From: JBDSKH01 sp050245915
GTDB lineage: Bacteria > Actinomycetota > Actinomycetes > Actinomycetales > Microbacteriaceae
Length of the DNA: 64,000 nucleotides
Direction of reading: 5' to 3'
Assembly (NCBI GenBank): GCA_050245915.1
Contig: JBFWWZ010000007.1
Location: forward strand, 23,485-87,484
Positions 16,947-25,564 of this stretch are shown piece by piece. The notes beneath the pieces were generated by a model that was not told the origin of the DNA, did no database searches, and worked only from the letters and a program-made list of their open reading frames with translations. Both the position numbers and the translations under genes were made by a program. Every line of letters starts with the position of its first letter. The stretch's first letter is position 1.

Positions 16947-18427
16947 AGCCCGCCGGCATCCCGGATCGCATCCGGCACTACATCGACGGAGCCTTCGTCG
17001 ACAGCGTCGACGGCGACACCTTCGACGTGCTCGATCCCGTCACGAACCAGACCTACATCCAGGCCGCGGCCGGCAAGAAGGCCGACGTCGACCTCGCCGT
17101 CGCGGCAGCCACCCGCGCCTTCCGCGAGGGGCCGTGGCCCCGGATGAAGCCGCGCGAACGCGCTCGCGTACTCAACAGGATCGCGGATGCCGTCGAGAGC
17201 CGCGACCGCGAGCTCGCGGAACTCGAGACCTTCGACACCGGGCTGCCGATCACCCAGGCGCTGGGGCAGGCGCAGCGCGCGGCCGAGAACTTCCGGTTCT
17301 TCGCCGACCTGATCGTCGCCCAGTCCGACGACACCTACAAGGTGCCCGGCGCGCAGGTGAACTACGTCAACCGCAAGCCGATCGGCGTCGCCGGGCTCAT
17401 CACGCCGTGGAACACGCCTTTCATGCTCGAGAGCTGGAAGCTCGCGCCCGCCCTGGCATCCGGGTGCACCGTCGTACTGAAGCCCGCAGAGTTCACCCCG
17501 CTGTCGGCGTCCCTCTGGGCGGGCATCTTCGAGTCCGCCGGCCTGCCGCAGGGGGTCTTCAACCTCGTCAACGGGCTGGGCGAGGAGGCCGGCGATGCGC
17601 TCGTCACGCATCCCGACGTGCCGCTCATCTCGTTCACCGGCGAGAGCCGCACCGGGCAGCTCATCTTCGGCAACGCCGCCCCGATGCTGAAGGGGCTCTC
17701 GATGGAGCTCGGCGGCAAGAGCCCGGCCGTCGTCTTCGCCGATGCCGACCTCGACGCCGCCATCGACTCGACCCTGTTCGGGGTGTTCTCGCTGAACGGC
17801 GAGCGCTGCACCGCCGGCAGCCGCATCCTCGTCGAGCGCCCCGTCTACGACGAGTTCCTCGAGCGGTACGCCGCGCGGGCGAAGAAGATCGTCGTCGGCG
17901 ACCCGCACGACGACAAGACCGAGGTCGGCGCGCTCGTTCATCCGGAGCACTACGAGAAGGTCATGTCGTATGTCGAGCTCGGCAAGACGGAGGGCCGCCT
18001 GCTCGCCGGCGGCGGCCGCCCCGACGGCCTCGACACCGGCAACTACGTCGCCCCGACCGTGTTCGCCGACGTGAAGCCCGACGCTCGGATCTTCCAGGAG
18101 GAGATCTTCGGCCCGGTCGTCGCGATCACCCCGTTCGACACCGACGAGGAGGCGCTCGCCCTCGCGAACGGGGTCAAGTACGGCCTCGCCGCCTACATCT
18201 GGACCACCGACCTGCAGCGCGCCCACACCTTCGCGCAGAACGTCGAGGCCGGGATGGTGTGGCTGAACTCGCACAACGTGCGCGACCTGCGCACCCCGTT
18301 CGGCGGCGTCAAGGCCTCCGGCCTCGGACACGAGGGCGGCTACCGCTCGATCGACTTCTACACCGACCAGCAGGCCGTGCACATCACGCTCGGCCCCGTC
18401 CACACCCCCCGCTTTGGAGCCAGCTGA
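16943..18427 (+). CDS. hpaE: 5-carboxymethyl-2-hydroxymuconate semialdehyde dehydrogenase
   Basis: An NAD-dependent aldehyde dehydrogenase of 494 residues. Catalytic Glu (MELGGKSPAV, about residue 254) and Cys (NGERCTAGSRI, about 289) are present, with the cofactor-site TPWNTPF and the C-terminal PFGGVKASGLGHEGG. The match to the HpaE/HpcC branch rests on overall similarity and on being directly followed by the ring-cleavage dioxygenase. It oxidises the semialdehyde made by HpaD. The start is a GTG overlapping the preceding stop; its stop overlaps the next ATG. Confidence 0.88.
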   Translation: MKPAGIPDRIRHYIDGAFVDSVDGDTFDVLDPVTNQTYIQAAAGKKADVDLAVAAATRAFREGPWPRMKPRERARVLNRIADAVESRDRELAELETFDTGLPITQALGQAQRAAENFRFFADLIVAQSDDTYKVPGAQVNYVNRKPIGVAGLITPWNTPFMLESWKLAPALASGCTVVLKPAEFTPLSASLWAGIFESAGLPQGVFNLVNGLGEEAGDALVTHPDVPLISFTGESRTGQLIFGNAAPMLKGLSMELGGKSPAVVFADADLDAAIDSTLFGVFSLNGERCTAGSRILVERPVYDEFLERYAARAKKIVVGDPHDDKTEVGALVHPEHYEKVMSYVELGKTEGRLLAGGGRPDGLDTGNYVAPTVFADVKPDARIFQEEIFGPVVAITPFDTDEEALALANGVKYGLAAYIWTTDLQRAHTFAQNVEAGMVWLNSHNVRDLRTPFGGVKASGLGHEGGYRSIDFYTDQQAVHITLGPVHTPRFGAS

Positions 18428-19479
18428 TGAGCACCCCCTTCGACATCCTCCGCTGCGCGTACGCCGAGCTGGTCGTCACCGACCTCGCCGCCTCCCGTGC
18501 GTTCTACGTCGACGTCCTCGGCCTCACCGTCAGCTACGAGGACGACCAGACGATCCACCTCCGCACCCTGGAGGAGTTCATCCACCACAATCTGGTGCTG
18601 CGCACAGGCCCGGTCGCCGCGGCGGCCGCGCTCGCGTTCCGCGTCCGCACGCCTCAGGATGTCGACAACGCCGAGGCCTACTACCGCGACGTGCTGGGCT
18701 GCCGCACCGAGCGCCGGCGCGAGGGCTTCGTGCACGGGATCGGAGACGCGGTGCGCGTGACCGACCCGCTGGGCTTCCCGTACGAGTTCTTCCACGAGGT
18801 GGAGCACGTCGAGCGTCTCGCCTGGCGCTACGAGCTGCACACCCCGGGAGCGCTGGTGCGCCTCGACCACTTCAACCAGGTCACCCCGGACGTCCCGGCC
18901 GGCATCGCGTACCTCGAGGGCGTCGGGTTCAAGGTCACCGAGGACATCGAGGACGAAGACGGCGTCGTCTACGCGGCCTGGATGCAGCGCAAGGGCACCG
19001 TGCACGACACGGCGCTCACCGGCGGCAACGGCCCCCGGCTGCACCATGTGGCTTTCGCGACCCACGAGAAGCACAACATCATCGCGATCTGCGACAAGCT
19101 CGGCGCGCTGCGGCTGAGCGACCGGATCGAGCGCGGCCCCGGGCGGCACGGCGTCTCGAACGCGTTCTACCTCTACATCCTCGACCCCGACGGCCACCGG
19201 ATCGAGATCTACACGCAGGACTACTACACCGGCGACCCCGACAACCCGGTGGTTCGCTGGGACGTGCACGACAACCAGCGGCGCGACTGGTGGGGCAACC
19301 CGGTGGTCCCGAGCTGGTACACGGAGGCGTCGACCGTGCTCGACCTCGACGGGCATCCGGTGCCCGTGGTGCAGCGCGAGGAGCCGTCCGAGGCGGCGGT
19401 GACGATCGGGGCCGACGGCTTCTCGTACACCCGCAAGGGCGACACCGAGGAGGGTTTCAAGCTCGGAGCGCAGCTCTAG
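18427..19479 (+). CDS. hpaD: Homoprotocatechuate 2,3-dioxygenase
   Basis: Extradiol (meta) ring-cleaving dioxygenase acting on 3,4-dihydroxyphenylacetate. The 350-residue protein has two VOC modules; the metal-binding C-terminal module shows His148 (RLDHFNQV), His207 (RLHHVAFAT) and Glu260 (HRIEIYTQDYYTGD), each exactly seven residues below His155, His214 and Glu267 of the Brevibacterium fuscum enzyme. The second-sphere residues also fit: His193 (TVHDTA) for His200 and Tyr250 for Tyr257. The C-terminal extension (YYTGDPDNP onward) is the lid of this actinobacterial group. It is the last gene of the cluster. Confidence 0.94.
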   Translation: MSTPFDILRCAYAELVVTDLAASRAFYVDVLGLTVSYEDDQTIHLRTLEEFIHHNLVLRTGPVAAAAALAFRVRTPQDVDNAEAYYRDVLGCRTERRREGFVHGIGDAVRVTDPLGFPYEFFHEVEHVERLAWRYELHTPGALVRLDHFNQVTPDVPAGIAYLEGVGFKVTEDIEDEDGVVYAAWMQRKGTVHDTALTGGNGPRLHHVAFATHEKHNIIAICDKLGALRLSDRIERGPGRHGVSNAFYLYILDPDGHRIEIYTQDYYTGDPDNPVVRWDVHDNQRRDWWGNPVVPSWYTEASTVLDLDGHPVPVVQREEPSEAAVTIGADGFSYTRKGDTEEGFKLGAQL

Positions 19480-19487
19480 ACGGCGCG

Positions 19488-20270
19488 CTACTCGGTCAGC
19501 GCGTACATCGCGACCGCCGCCGCCGCGGCGACGTTCAGCGAGTCGATCCCGTGCCGCATCGGGATCTGCACGTGGACGTCCGCCGCCTCCAGCGCGTCCG
19601 GACCGAGTCCCTCCCCCTCCGTGCCGAGCACCAGCGCAACCCGTTCCGGCGCGGAGAAGTCCCTCAGCGCGACCGCCTGCGGCGTCAACGCGAGCGCGGC
19701 GATCTGGAACCGGCCGGCGTGCAGCACGACGGCGAGCTCCGGCCACCCCGGAGCCCGCGTCCACGGCACCTGCAGCACGGTGCCCATGCTGACCCGGATC
19801 GCCCGCCGGTAGAGCGGGTCGGCGCAGCTGGGGGTGACGAGCACGGCGTCGGCGCCGATCCCGGCGACGGAGCGGAAGATGGCGCCCACGTTGGTCGGGT
19901 CGACGACGCCGTCGATGACGACCACCCGCCGGGCACTGGCGAGCAGCTCGGCGGGCGCCGCGAGCGGCGGGCGCTCCATCGACGCGACGACACCACGGTG
20001 CAGCACGTAGCCGGTGAGGCCGGCGAGCAGCTCGCCCGGTCCGGTGAAGACGGGGACGTCGGAGCCGACGAGCTCCTCCACCTGCGGAACCGACGCGGGC
20101 AGCGACAGCACGGCGCGCGGCGTGTGCCCGGCGCGGATGGCCCGCTCGAGCACGAGAAGCGACTCCGCGAGGTAGAGCGCCGGCCCCGCGCCCCTCCGCA
20201 GGTCGACGTCGGTGCGATGCGCGAAATCGGCGAGCCTCGGGTCGGCGAGGTCGTCGATCTCGACGATCAT
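19488..20270 (-). CDS. TrmH/SpoU-family RNA 2'-O-methyltransferase
   Basis: A 260-residue SPOUT methyltransferase. The three family motifs are present: DPTNVGAIFRSV (motif 1), VLGTEGEGL (motif 2) and IPMRHGIDSLNVAAAAAV (motif 3), together forming the AdoMet knot. An N-terminal L30e-like substrate-binding part precedes it. The rRNA or tRNA target cannot be told. It is the last gene of a short operon after the nicotinamidase and a membrane microprotein, and it converges on hpaD with 8 bases between the stops. Confidence 0.9.
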   Translation of the reverse strand: MIVEIDDLADPRLADFAHRTDVDLRRGAGPALYLAESLLVLERAIRAGHTPRAVLSLPASVPQVEELVGSDVPVFTGPGELLAGLTGYVLHRGVVASMERPPLAAPAELLASARRVVVIDGVVDPTNVGAIFRSVAGIGADAVLVTPSCADPLYRRAIRVSMGTVLQVPWTRAPGWPELAVVLHAGRFQIAALALTPQAVALRDFSAPERVALVLGTEGEGLGPDALEAADVHVQIPMRHGIDSLNVAAAAAVAMYALTE

Positions 20271-20277
20271 GGCCGGG

Positions 20278-20361
20278 TCAGAAGAAGACGGTGAGCGCGA
20301 ACACGACCGCGAGCGCGACCGCGCCCAGGACGGCGGCGCCCATTAGCAGATACGAGAGCAT
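20278..20361 (-). CDS. 27-residue single-span membrane microprotein
   Basis: A very short gene that I infer from its position and coding character. The product starts MLSYLLMGAAVLGAV and ends ALTVFF; almost all of it is one hydrophobic helix, with no charged residue. Its ATG overlaps the nicotinamidase stop (TGATG) and seven bases after its TGA the methyltransferase ATG begins, so the three are spaced as an operon. Third codon positions are mostly G or C. Function is unknown; it could assist a membrane complex or be a by-product of translational coupling. Confidence 0.6.
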   Translation of the reverse strand: MLSYLLMGAAVLGAVALAVVFALTVFF

Positions 20362-20945
20362 CAGGCCTCCGAGCTCGGGATGATGTCGGCGCCCGCGTCT
20401 GCGAGCTCTTTGAGTGCGGCGTCGGACGACGCGGGGGCGACTCCGGCGATCAGGTCGGTCAGCACGCGCACGTGCCGGCCCGCCGCGATCGCGTCGAGCG
20501 CGGAGGCCCGCACGCAGTAGTCGGTGGCGATGCCCACGACGTCGACATCGGTGACCTCGAGTTCGTCGAGCGCCTCGGTGAAGCCGGACCCGGCATCCGT
20601 CACGCCTTCGAAGATCGAGTACGCCGGCTTGCCCTGGCCTTTGCGCACATGCACGTCGACGAGCGTGGTGTCGAGCGCCGGGTGGTAGTCGGCGCCCGGC
20701 TCCCCGGCGACGCAGTGCCGCGGCCAGGTGTCGACGAAGTCGGGCTCACCGGTGGCGAAGTGCCCGCCGTTGTCGTCGCCGCCGTTGTGCCAGTCGCGGG
20801 AGGCGAACACCACGTCGTACTGGTCGGGATGCGACCGCAGGAACTCCGTGACGCCGGCAGCGACCGCGGACCCGCCCTCGACTCCCAGGGCACCGCCCTC
20901 GGTGAAGTCGTTCTGCACGTCGATGATGAGAAGGGCGCGGGTCAT
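20361..20945 (-). CDS. pncA: Nicotinamidase (isochorismatase-like hydrolase)
   Basis: Deamidates nicotinamide to nicotinate for NAD salvage. The 194-residue cysteine hydrolase has the catalytic Asp in LLIIDVQNDFTEGG (Asp9 region), the Lys in VRKGQG and the nucleophile Cys in ATDYCVRAS. The metal-site residues typical of nicotinamidases rather than general isochorismatases are there: DWH and FVDTWPRHC. Its stop is coupled to the microprotein downstream. The gap to the carboxypeptidase upstream is only 7 bases, so it may be read from that gene's promoter. Confidence 0.92.
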   Translation of the reverse strand: MTRALLIIDVQNDFTEGGALGVEGGSAVAAGVTEFLRSHPDQYDVVFASRDWHNGGDDNGGHFATGEPDFVDTWPRHCVAGEPGADYHPALDTTLVDVHVRKGQGKPAYSIFEGVTDAGSGFTEALDELEVTDVDVVGIATDYCVRASALDAIAAGRHVRVLTDLIAGVAPASSDAALKELADAGADIIPSSEA

Positions 20946-20952
20946 GGCTCTC

Positions 20953-22548
20953 CTAGAAACGGGCGAGGTTGTCGCCGCAGGTGAAGACGGCGGTGGTCAG
21001 GGTGTCGAGCGCCTCCTTGGCGTCGTCCTGGATGCCGTCGCCGACCGCGTAGAACGCGAACGTCAGACGGGTGCCGTCTGCAGCATCCATGAACCCGGCC
21101 AGGGAGTACTCGGTGTCGATCCATCCGGTCTTCGCCACGACGAAGCCGCGGGCGATCTCGTTCGCGCCGGTGAAGCGGTTGGAGAGGCTGCCGCTCTTGC
21201 CGGCGACCGGGAGCGCGTCGCGCACGACATCGAGGTTCTCGCCGCCCGAGGCCACGCGGCGCATGAACTCCGACATCACGTCGGCGGGGACGGCGTTGTT
21301 CTCGCTCAGCCCCGAACCGTCTTTGATGACGACGCTGCGCGCGGTCTCGGGGTCTTCCGGCCACAGCAGGCTCGGGATGGCCTGCTGGAGGGATGCCGCC
21401 GAGCCGCCGAGGCCGGACTCCTTGGACACGATCCGCGCGATCATCTCGGCGAGCGTGTTGTCGCTGTTCAGCAGCATCTGCGGGATCAGCACGCGCAGCG
21501 GCTGCGACTTCACCTCGGCGAGCACGTTGCCGTTGTTGGCGATGCCCGTGGTGATCGAGACGTCGTTCGCGACGACGTTGCCCGGGTCGGCGTCTTTGAG
21601 CGCCGCGACGAAGGCCTCGCCGGCACGGGCGATCGGGTCGGTGCTGCGCGGGCTGGTCTGCTTGGTGGGGTCGGCGCGGTCACCGTCGACCTGCAGTGCG
21701 GTCACCTCGGAGTGGTACCCGATGGTCTGCTCGCTGCGCTTCCAGCTGGGGTCCCACTTGTCGCTGGGGTTCCAGTAGCTGGCGTCGAGCACCACGTTGG
21801 TGATCTTCTGCCCGGGGTTGGCGGCGCTGTACTGGGCGATGACGGCGGCCGCGAGAGTGCTGAGCTTGGGTGCGCCCGAGTAGACGCTCTCGGTGCCGGG
21901 CGGCATCGCACTGAGGGTCGCGTCGCCGCGGCCGACGAGCACGATGGTGCCGGGGGTGGTGCCGGAGACGACGCTGGTGGTGATCTGGTAGTCGGCGCCG
22001 AGCTGCATGACCGCCGCCGCCGCTGTGAGCACCTTCAGGGTGCTGGCCGTGCGCTCGGGCACCGTGCCGCGGAGGTTGAAGAGCTCCTCGCCGGTGTCGG
22101 CGCGACGCACCGACCCGAACAAGCCGTTCAGCATGCGCGGGTCGTAGGCGAGAGCCATCACCGAGCAGGTGCGCAGCGCCATGGGTGTGGGTTCGGTGAC
22201 AGGTTGCGACCGCGTAGCCAGCTGGGTCGCGGTGGGGGCGGGGGCTCCGGCGGTGGACCCGTATGCGACACCGGCGAACACCGCGCCCGTGCCGAGCATC
22301 AGGAACGCGACGCCGAGTGCGCCGATCAGCCAGCGGGTCGGATGCTTGCGGACGAGGGCCATGATGCCGCCCTTCGGCGCGATCGGCTCGCCGTTCTCGT
22401 CGAGGAGGACCGGGGCCTGCTCCGTCGCCGCGCCCTCCCCGCGCGGGGCGCGCGGCGCGCGGGGCGCCCGCGGCTCGCGCGGCGGCTTGGCCGCCTTCGA
22501 GGCGGATTCGCGGGCAGCGCGACGCGAGGGAGGAGGCGCGTCGGTCAC
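20953..22548 (-). CDS. dacB: D-alanyl-D-alanine carboxypeptidase/endopeptidase, PBP4 (DacB) family
   Basis: A 531-residue class C penicillin-binding protein that trims peptidoglycan peptides outside the membrane. A long basic Pro/Arg/Ala cytoplasmic tail (about residues 1-60) precedes one membrane span (about 73-95). The active-site motifs are STLK (TASTLKVLT), SDN (LNSDNTLAEM) and KTG (VVAKTGWID). The tail is unusually long for the family and could be a partner-binding or DNA/RNA-contacting element. The GTG start lies 6 bases after a TAATAT hexamer. Confidence 0.9.
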   Translation of the reverse strand: MTDAPPPSRRAARESASKAAKPPREPRAPRAPRAPRGEGAATEQAPVLLDENGEPIAPKGGIMALVRKHPTRWLIGALGVAFLMLGTGAVFAGVAYGSTAGAPAPTATQLATRSQPVTEPTPMALRTCSVMALAYDPRMLNGLFGSVRRADTGEELFNLRGTVPERTASTLKVLTAAAAVMQLGADYQITTSVVSGTTPGTIVLVGRGDATLSAMPPGTESVYSGAPKLSTLAAAVIAQYSAANPGQKITNVVLDASYWNPSDKWDPSWKRSEQTIGYHSEVTALQVDGDRADPTKQTSPRSTDPIARAGEAFVAALKDADPGNVVANDVSITTGIANNGNVLAEVKSQPLRVLIPQMLLNSDNTLAEMIARIVSKESGLGGSAASLQQAIPSLLWPEDPETARSVVIKDGSGLSENNAVPADVMSEFMRRVASGGENLDVVRDALPVAGKSGSLSNRFTGANEIARGFVVAKTGWIDTEYSLAGFMDAADGTRLTFAFYAVGDGIQDDAKEALDTLTTAVFTCGDNLARF

Positions 22549-22554
22549 CTGGCC

Positions 22555-22560
22555 ATATTA
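22555..22560 (-). promoter_or_regulatory. -10 box of dacB, leaderless
   Basis: TAATAT on the minus strand, six bases before the dacB GTG, leaves no room for a ribosome-binding site. Confidence 0.55.
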
Positions 22561-22595
22561 GGCGAGGTTCCCCACAGCATCCTGGACGGCGTCGC

Positions 22596-23450
22596 CTAGT
22601 CGGTGATGGGGTCGACCCGGGGTGAGATCCGGCTGGACGGCACCCGGTCGGAGCAGTCGCCCCAGCGCGCGGCGGCGCGCGCGAACACGGAGGGCTCATC
22701 GGGCACCCCGCCGTGACTGACCGCGAAGAAGATGCACACCGAGGTCATGCTGCCGCTGTAGTCGGGGTTGTACAGGGAGATCCGGTGGCCCGTCGAGTCC
22801 CACCATTTGCGGGCGAATGTCTCGCCGACGTTGTTGTACCCACCCGCGAGATTGCCGTCGCAGCCCACGGAGGGGACGCCGTCGCTGCGCACGGATCCGA
22901 TGTGCCCCCATGCGCTCAGCGGATCGGTGCTGGGATCCTCCGCCATCCAGAACAGGCGCTGCTCCATGCACGGGTCGTAACGGAAGTTCGCGAGCGGCAC
23001 CGGCTCCAGGCAGTGAGCGACGCGCTGGGCGTTGTACGCGAGGGCGAAGGAGCGCAGGTCCGCACTCGTCGTCCCGGCGACCCCTCCTGCCGAGGTGATG
23101 CCGAGCGCTCCGGGGGTGGTGCCGCTGGCGAGGGGCTCCGGGCAGGTTGCCGCGGCCATCGCCGGCGCCGCCGCCACCGGGCTCGCGGACGGGGATGTCG
23201 TGGCGGTGGGTTCCGGGGAGGGCTCGGCGGTCAGTGTGCCGCTCGGCGTCCCGCTCTGCGGGACGGAGCGCACGACGACACCGGATACGGTGCGCTCGGC
23301 AGGCGGTCGGCTGTCGCCGGGGGCGTCGGCGAGAGGCGCCTCCGCGACGGCGGCAGGGGCGAAGACGGTCACGGCGACCGCACCTCCCGCGATGCCGCCG
23401 GTGATGACGGCGAGCGCCGCGGCGAGTACGCCGACCACCCGAGTGCCCAT
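22596..23450 (-). CDS. Secreted CAP/SCP-domain protein
   Basis: A 284-residue exported protein. A signal segment (VGVLAAALAVITGGIAGGAV) is followed by a Pro/Thr/Ser/Ala-rich linker (about residues 40-110) and a C-terminal CAP domain with the hallmarks AYNAQRVAH, AWGHIGSV, NVGETFARKWWDSTGHR and SLYNPDYS. Six cysteines in the domain suggest disulphide bonds. Bacterial CAP proteins are extracellular and their activity is mostly unknown. Upstream, the minus strand carries two ACCCCCAG direct repeats and an 8-bp inverted repeat (TCTGGGGG/CCCCCAGA) just before the ATG, which may be regulatory. Confidence 0.82.
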   Translation of the reverse strand: MGTRVVGVLAAALAVITGGIAGGAVAVTVFAPAAVAEAPLADAPGDSRPPAERTVSGVVVRSVPQSGTPSGTLTAEPSPEPTATTSPSASPVAAAPAMAAATCPEPLASGTTPGALGITSAGGVAGTTSADLRSFALAYNAQRVAHCLEPVPLANFRYDPCMEQRLFWMAEDPSTDPLSAWGHIGSVRSDGVPSVGCDGNLAGGYNNVGETFARKWWDSTGHRISLYNPDYSGSMTSVCIFFAVSHGGVPDEPSVFARAAARWGDCSDRVPSSRISPRVDPITD

Positions 23451-23534
23451 GGCTCGATCCCCCCAGACCAGGGAGCCAGTCTCGCGGGAGTTCTGGGGGT
23501 GGACAAGCGTTCCGCCCCCGGACTGGGGGTAGGG
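23451..23534 (-). promoter_or_regulatory. G-rich control region of the CAP gene
   Basis: Between prpC and the CAP gene the sequence has CCCCCAGA (23460-23467) and TCTGGGGG (23492-23499) as inverted arms, plus another CTGGGGGT near 23525. No clear -10 or -35 pair is seen. The TGGGGGGATCG text resembles TTGGGGGGAATCG in the region before acs. Confidence 0.3.
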
Positions 23535-24653
23535 CTACGAGGCCCGGTCGGGGACCTCGCGCTGCTCAGGTCCAACGTATTCGGACAGCGGGCGGATGAG
23601 GGCGTTGGCCTCCAGCTGCTCGATGACGTGCGCGGTCCAGCCGGTGACCCGGGACGCGACGAAGAGCGGGGTGAAGATCTCGGTGTCGAATCCGATCAGG
23701 TGGTAGGCCGGGCCGCTCGGGTAGTCGAGGTTCGGCTTGATGCCTTTCGCGTCATCCATCGCCTTCTCGAGGGCGTCGTAGAGCTCGGCGAGGTCGGGCC
23801 GGTCGTACTCGGCGACCAGGCTGTCGAGCGCCTTCTTCATGGTGGGCACGCGGGAGTCGCCGTTCTTGTAGACGCGGTGACCGAAGCCCATGATCTTGCG
23901 TTTCTCGGCGAGTGCGCGGTCGAGCCAGGCCTGCGCCCGATCGGCCGTCCCGATCTCGTCGAAGACGTGCATGACGGCCTCGTTGGCCCCGCCGTGCAGC
24001 GCCCCCTTGAGTGCGCCGATGCCGGCGACGACGGCCGAGTACATGTCGGAGAGCGTGCTCGTGACGACCCGCGCCGTGAAGGTCGAGGCGTTGAACGAGT
24101 GCTCGGCGTACAGCGTCATCGAGACGTCGAACGCGCTGACCACGACGAGGTCGGGCACCTCGCCGAATGTCATGTGCAGGAAGTTCGCGCTGTAGCCGAG
24201 GTCGTCGCGGGGCTCGACCGGGTCGAGTCCCCGACGGCGGCGCTGCGTGTACGCGACGATGGCGGGGAGCTTCGCGAACAGGCGCTTCGCCTTGCCGAGG
24301 TTCTCGTCGCGGCGCATGTCGGGGGTCTCGGGGTCGCTCGCACCGATGACGCTGACCGCGGTGCGGACGACATCCATCGGGTGGGCGGTGAGCGGCAGCT
24401 CGTCGATGACGCGTTTCACGTTGTCATCGAGGGCCCGGTGTGCGCGCTCGAAGTTCTGGAACTGCACCAGCTGCAGGTCGGTCGGCAGCTCGCCGTACCA
24501 GAGCAGGTAGGCGACCTCCTCGAACGAGCACTTCTCGGCCAGCTCCTGCACCGGGTAGCCGCGGTACAGCAGGGAGTTGGTCTCGGGGTTGACCTTCGAG
24601 ATCGACGTGGTGTCGACCACGACGCCGGCGAGGCCCTTCTTGATGTCGCTCAT
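23535..24653 (-). CDS. prpC: 2-methylcitrate synthase / citrate synthase family
   Basis: Condenses propionyl-CoA with oxaloacetate in the methylcitrate cycle. The 372-residue protein is of the short bacterial citrate synthase II type, with the active-site segments AEHSFNASTF, LHGGANEAVM and GFGHRVYKNGD and the catalytic aspartate near the C-terminus (IGFDTEIFTPLF). The role as methylcitrate synthase follows from the operon prpD-prpB-prpC under a GntR regulator. The ATG overlaps the prpB stop (ATGA). Confidence 0.93.
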   Translation of the reverse strand: MSDIKKGLAGVVVDTTSISKVNPETNSLLYRGYPVQELAEKCSFEEVAYLLWYGELPTDLQLVQFQNFERAHRALDDNVKRVIDELPLTAHPMDVVRTAVSVIGASDPETPDMRRDENLGKAKRLFAKLPAIVAYTQRRRRGLDPVEPRDDLGYSANFLHMTFGEVPDLVVVSAFDVSMTLYAEHSFNASTFTARVVTSTLSDMYSAVVAGIGALKGALHGGANEAVMHVFDEIGTADRAQAWLDRALAEKRKIMGFGHRVYKNGDSRVPTMKKALDSLVAEYDRPDLAELYDALEKAMDDAKGIKPNLDYPSGPAYHLIGFDTEIFTPLFVASRVTGWTAHVIEQLEANALIRPLSEYVGPEQREVPDRAS

Positions 24654-25564
24654 GCACCGCTCCTGTTGTTCGTCAGGTCGAACGTATAGATACCCGCGTC
24701 GAATGCGGAATAGCCCTCGTAGTCGATGAGGTCGTAGAGGTCGGCGCGGGTCTGCATCTCGGGCACGACGGAGTCGAGGGTGCCCTCGGCGTTCAGGGCG
24801 TCGAGCGCGCGATCGGCGGCGCCCATGGCGAGGCGCAGCAGCGAGACCGGGTGGATGACGACGTTCACCCCGACATCGTGCAGTTGCGCGTGGGTCCACA
24901 GCGGCGACTTCCCGAATTCGGTCATGTTCGCGAGGATCGGCACCTCGACGGCGGCGCGGATCGCGGCGAACTCCTCGAGCGACGCCATCGCCTCGGGGAA
25001 GATCGCGTCCGCCCCGGCGTCGACGAGCGCCTTCGCGCGATCGACGGCGGCCTGCAGGCCGTCCACTCCGCGGATGTCGGTGCGCGCCATGATCAGGAAG
25101 CCGGGGTCGCGGCGCCCCTCGACGGCGGCGCGGATGCGCTTGAGAGCCGTGGTCTCATCCACCACCTCTTTGCCGTCGAGGTGCCCGCAGCGCTTCGGGT
25201 TCACCTGATCTTCGAGATGCATGCCCGAGACGCCGGCGTCTTCGAGCACCTGCACCGTGCGGGCGACGTTCATCGGCTCGCCGAAACCGGTGTCGGCGTC
25301 GATCAACGTCGGGAGGTCGGTGACGCGGGCGATCTGGCCACCGCGCTGGGCGACCTCGGTGAGCGTGGTGAGCCCGATGTCGGGGAGGCCGAGATCCGCG
25401 CTCAGCACGGCGCCGGAGATGTAGACGCCCTCGAAGCCCTTGCGTTCGATGAGTTGCGCGCTCAGCGGGTTGAAGGCCCCCGGCATCCTGATCAGCTCGC
25501 CGGAGGCGAGGCGTTCGCGGAACGCGGCGCGTTTCGCGCTCGCGGCGAGCTTCGAATGCAGCAT
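24650..25564 (-). CDS. prpB: 2-methylisocitrate lyase
   Basis: Splits 2-methylisocitrate into pyruvate and succinate. A 304-residue member of the isocitrate lyase/PEP mutase superfamily with the signature loop NPKRCGHLDGK (catalytic Cys about residue 123), the metal-site DADTGFG and ARTDIRGVDG. It is overlapped by prpD upstream (TGATG) and by prpC downstream. I rejected a longer upstream start because the reading runs backwards into prpD. Confidence 0.94.
   Translation of the reverse strand: MLHSKLAASAKRAAFRERLASGELIRMPGAFNPLSAQLIERKGFEGVYISGAVLSADLGLPDIGLTTLTEVAQRGGQIARVTDLPTLIDADTGFGEPMNVARTVQVLEDAGVSGMHLEDQVNPKRCGHLDGKEVVDETTALKRIRAAVEGRRDPGFLIMARTDIRGVDGLQAAVDRAKALVDAGADAIFPEAMASLEEFAAIRAAVEVPILANMTEFGKSPLWTHAQLHDVGVNVVIHPVSLLRLAMGAADRALDALNAEGTLDSVVPEMQTRADLYDLIDYEGYSAFDAGIYTFDLTNNRSGA

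Noticed and set aside
4010..19479. The 15-kb aromatic cluster as a recent horizontal island
   Set aside because: Base composition and codon use look like the flanking genes, and no integrase, tRNA junction or flanking repeat is seen at its edges. Transfer cannot be excluded but nothing here shows it.
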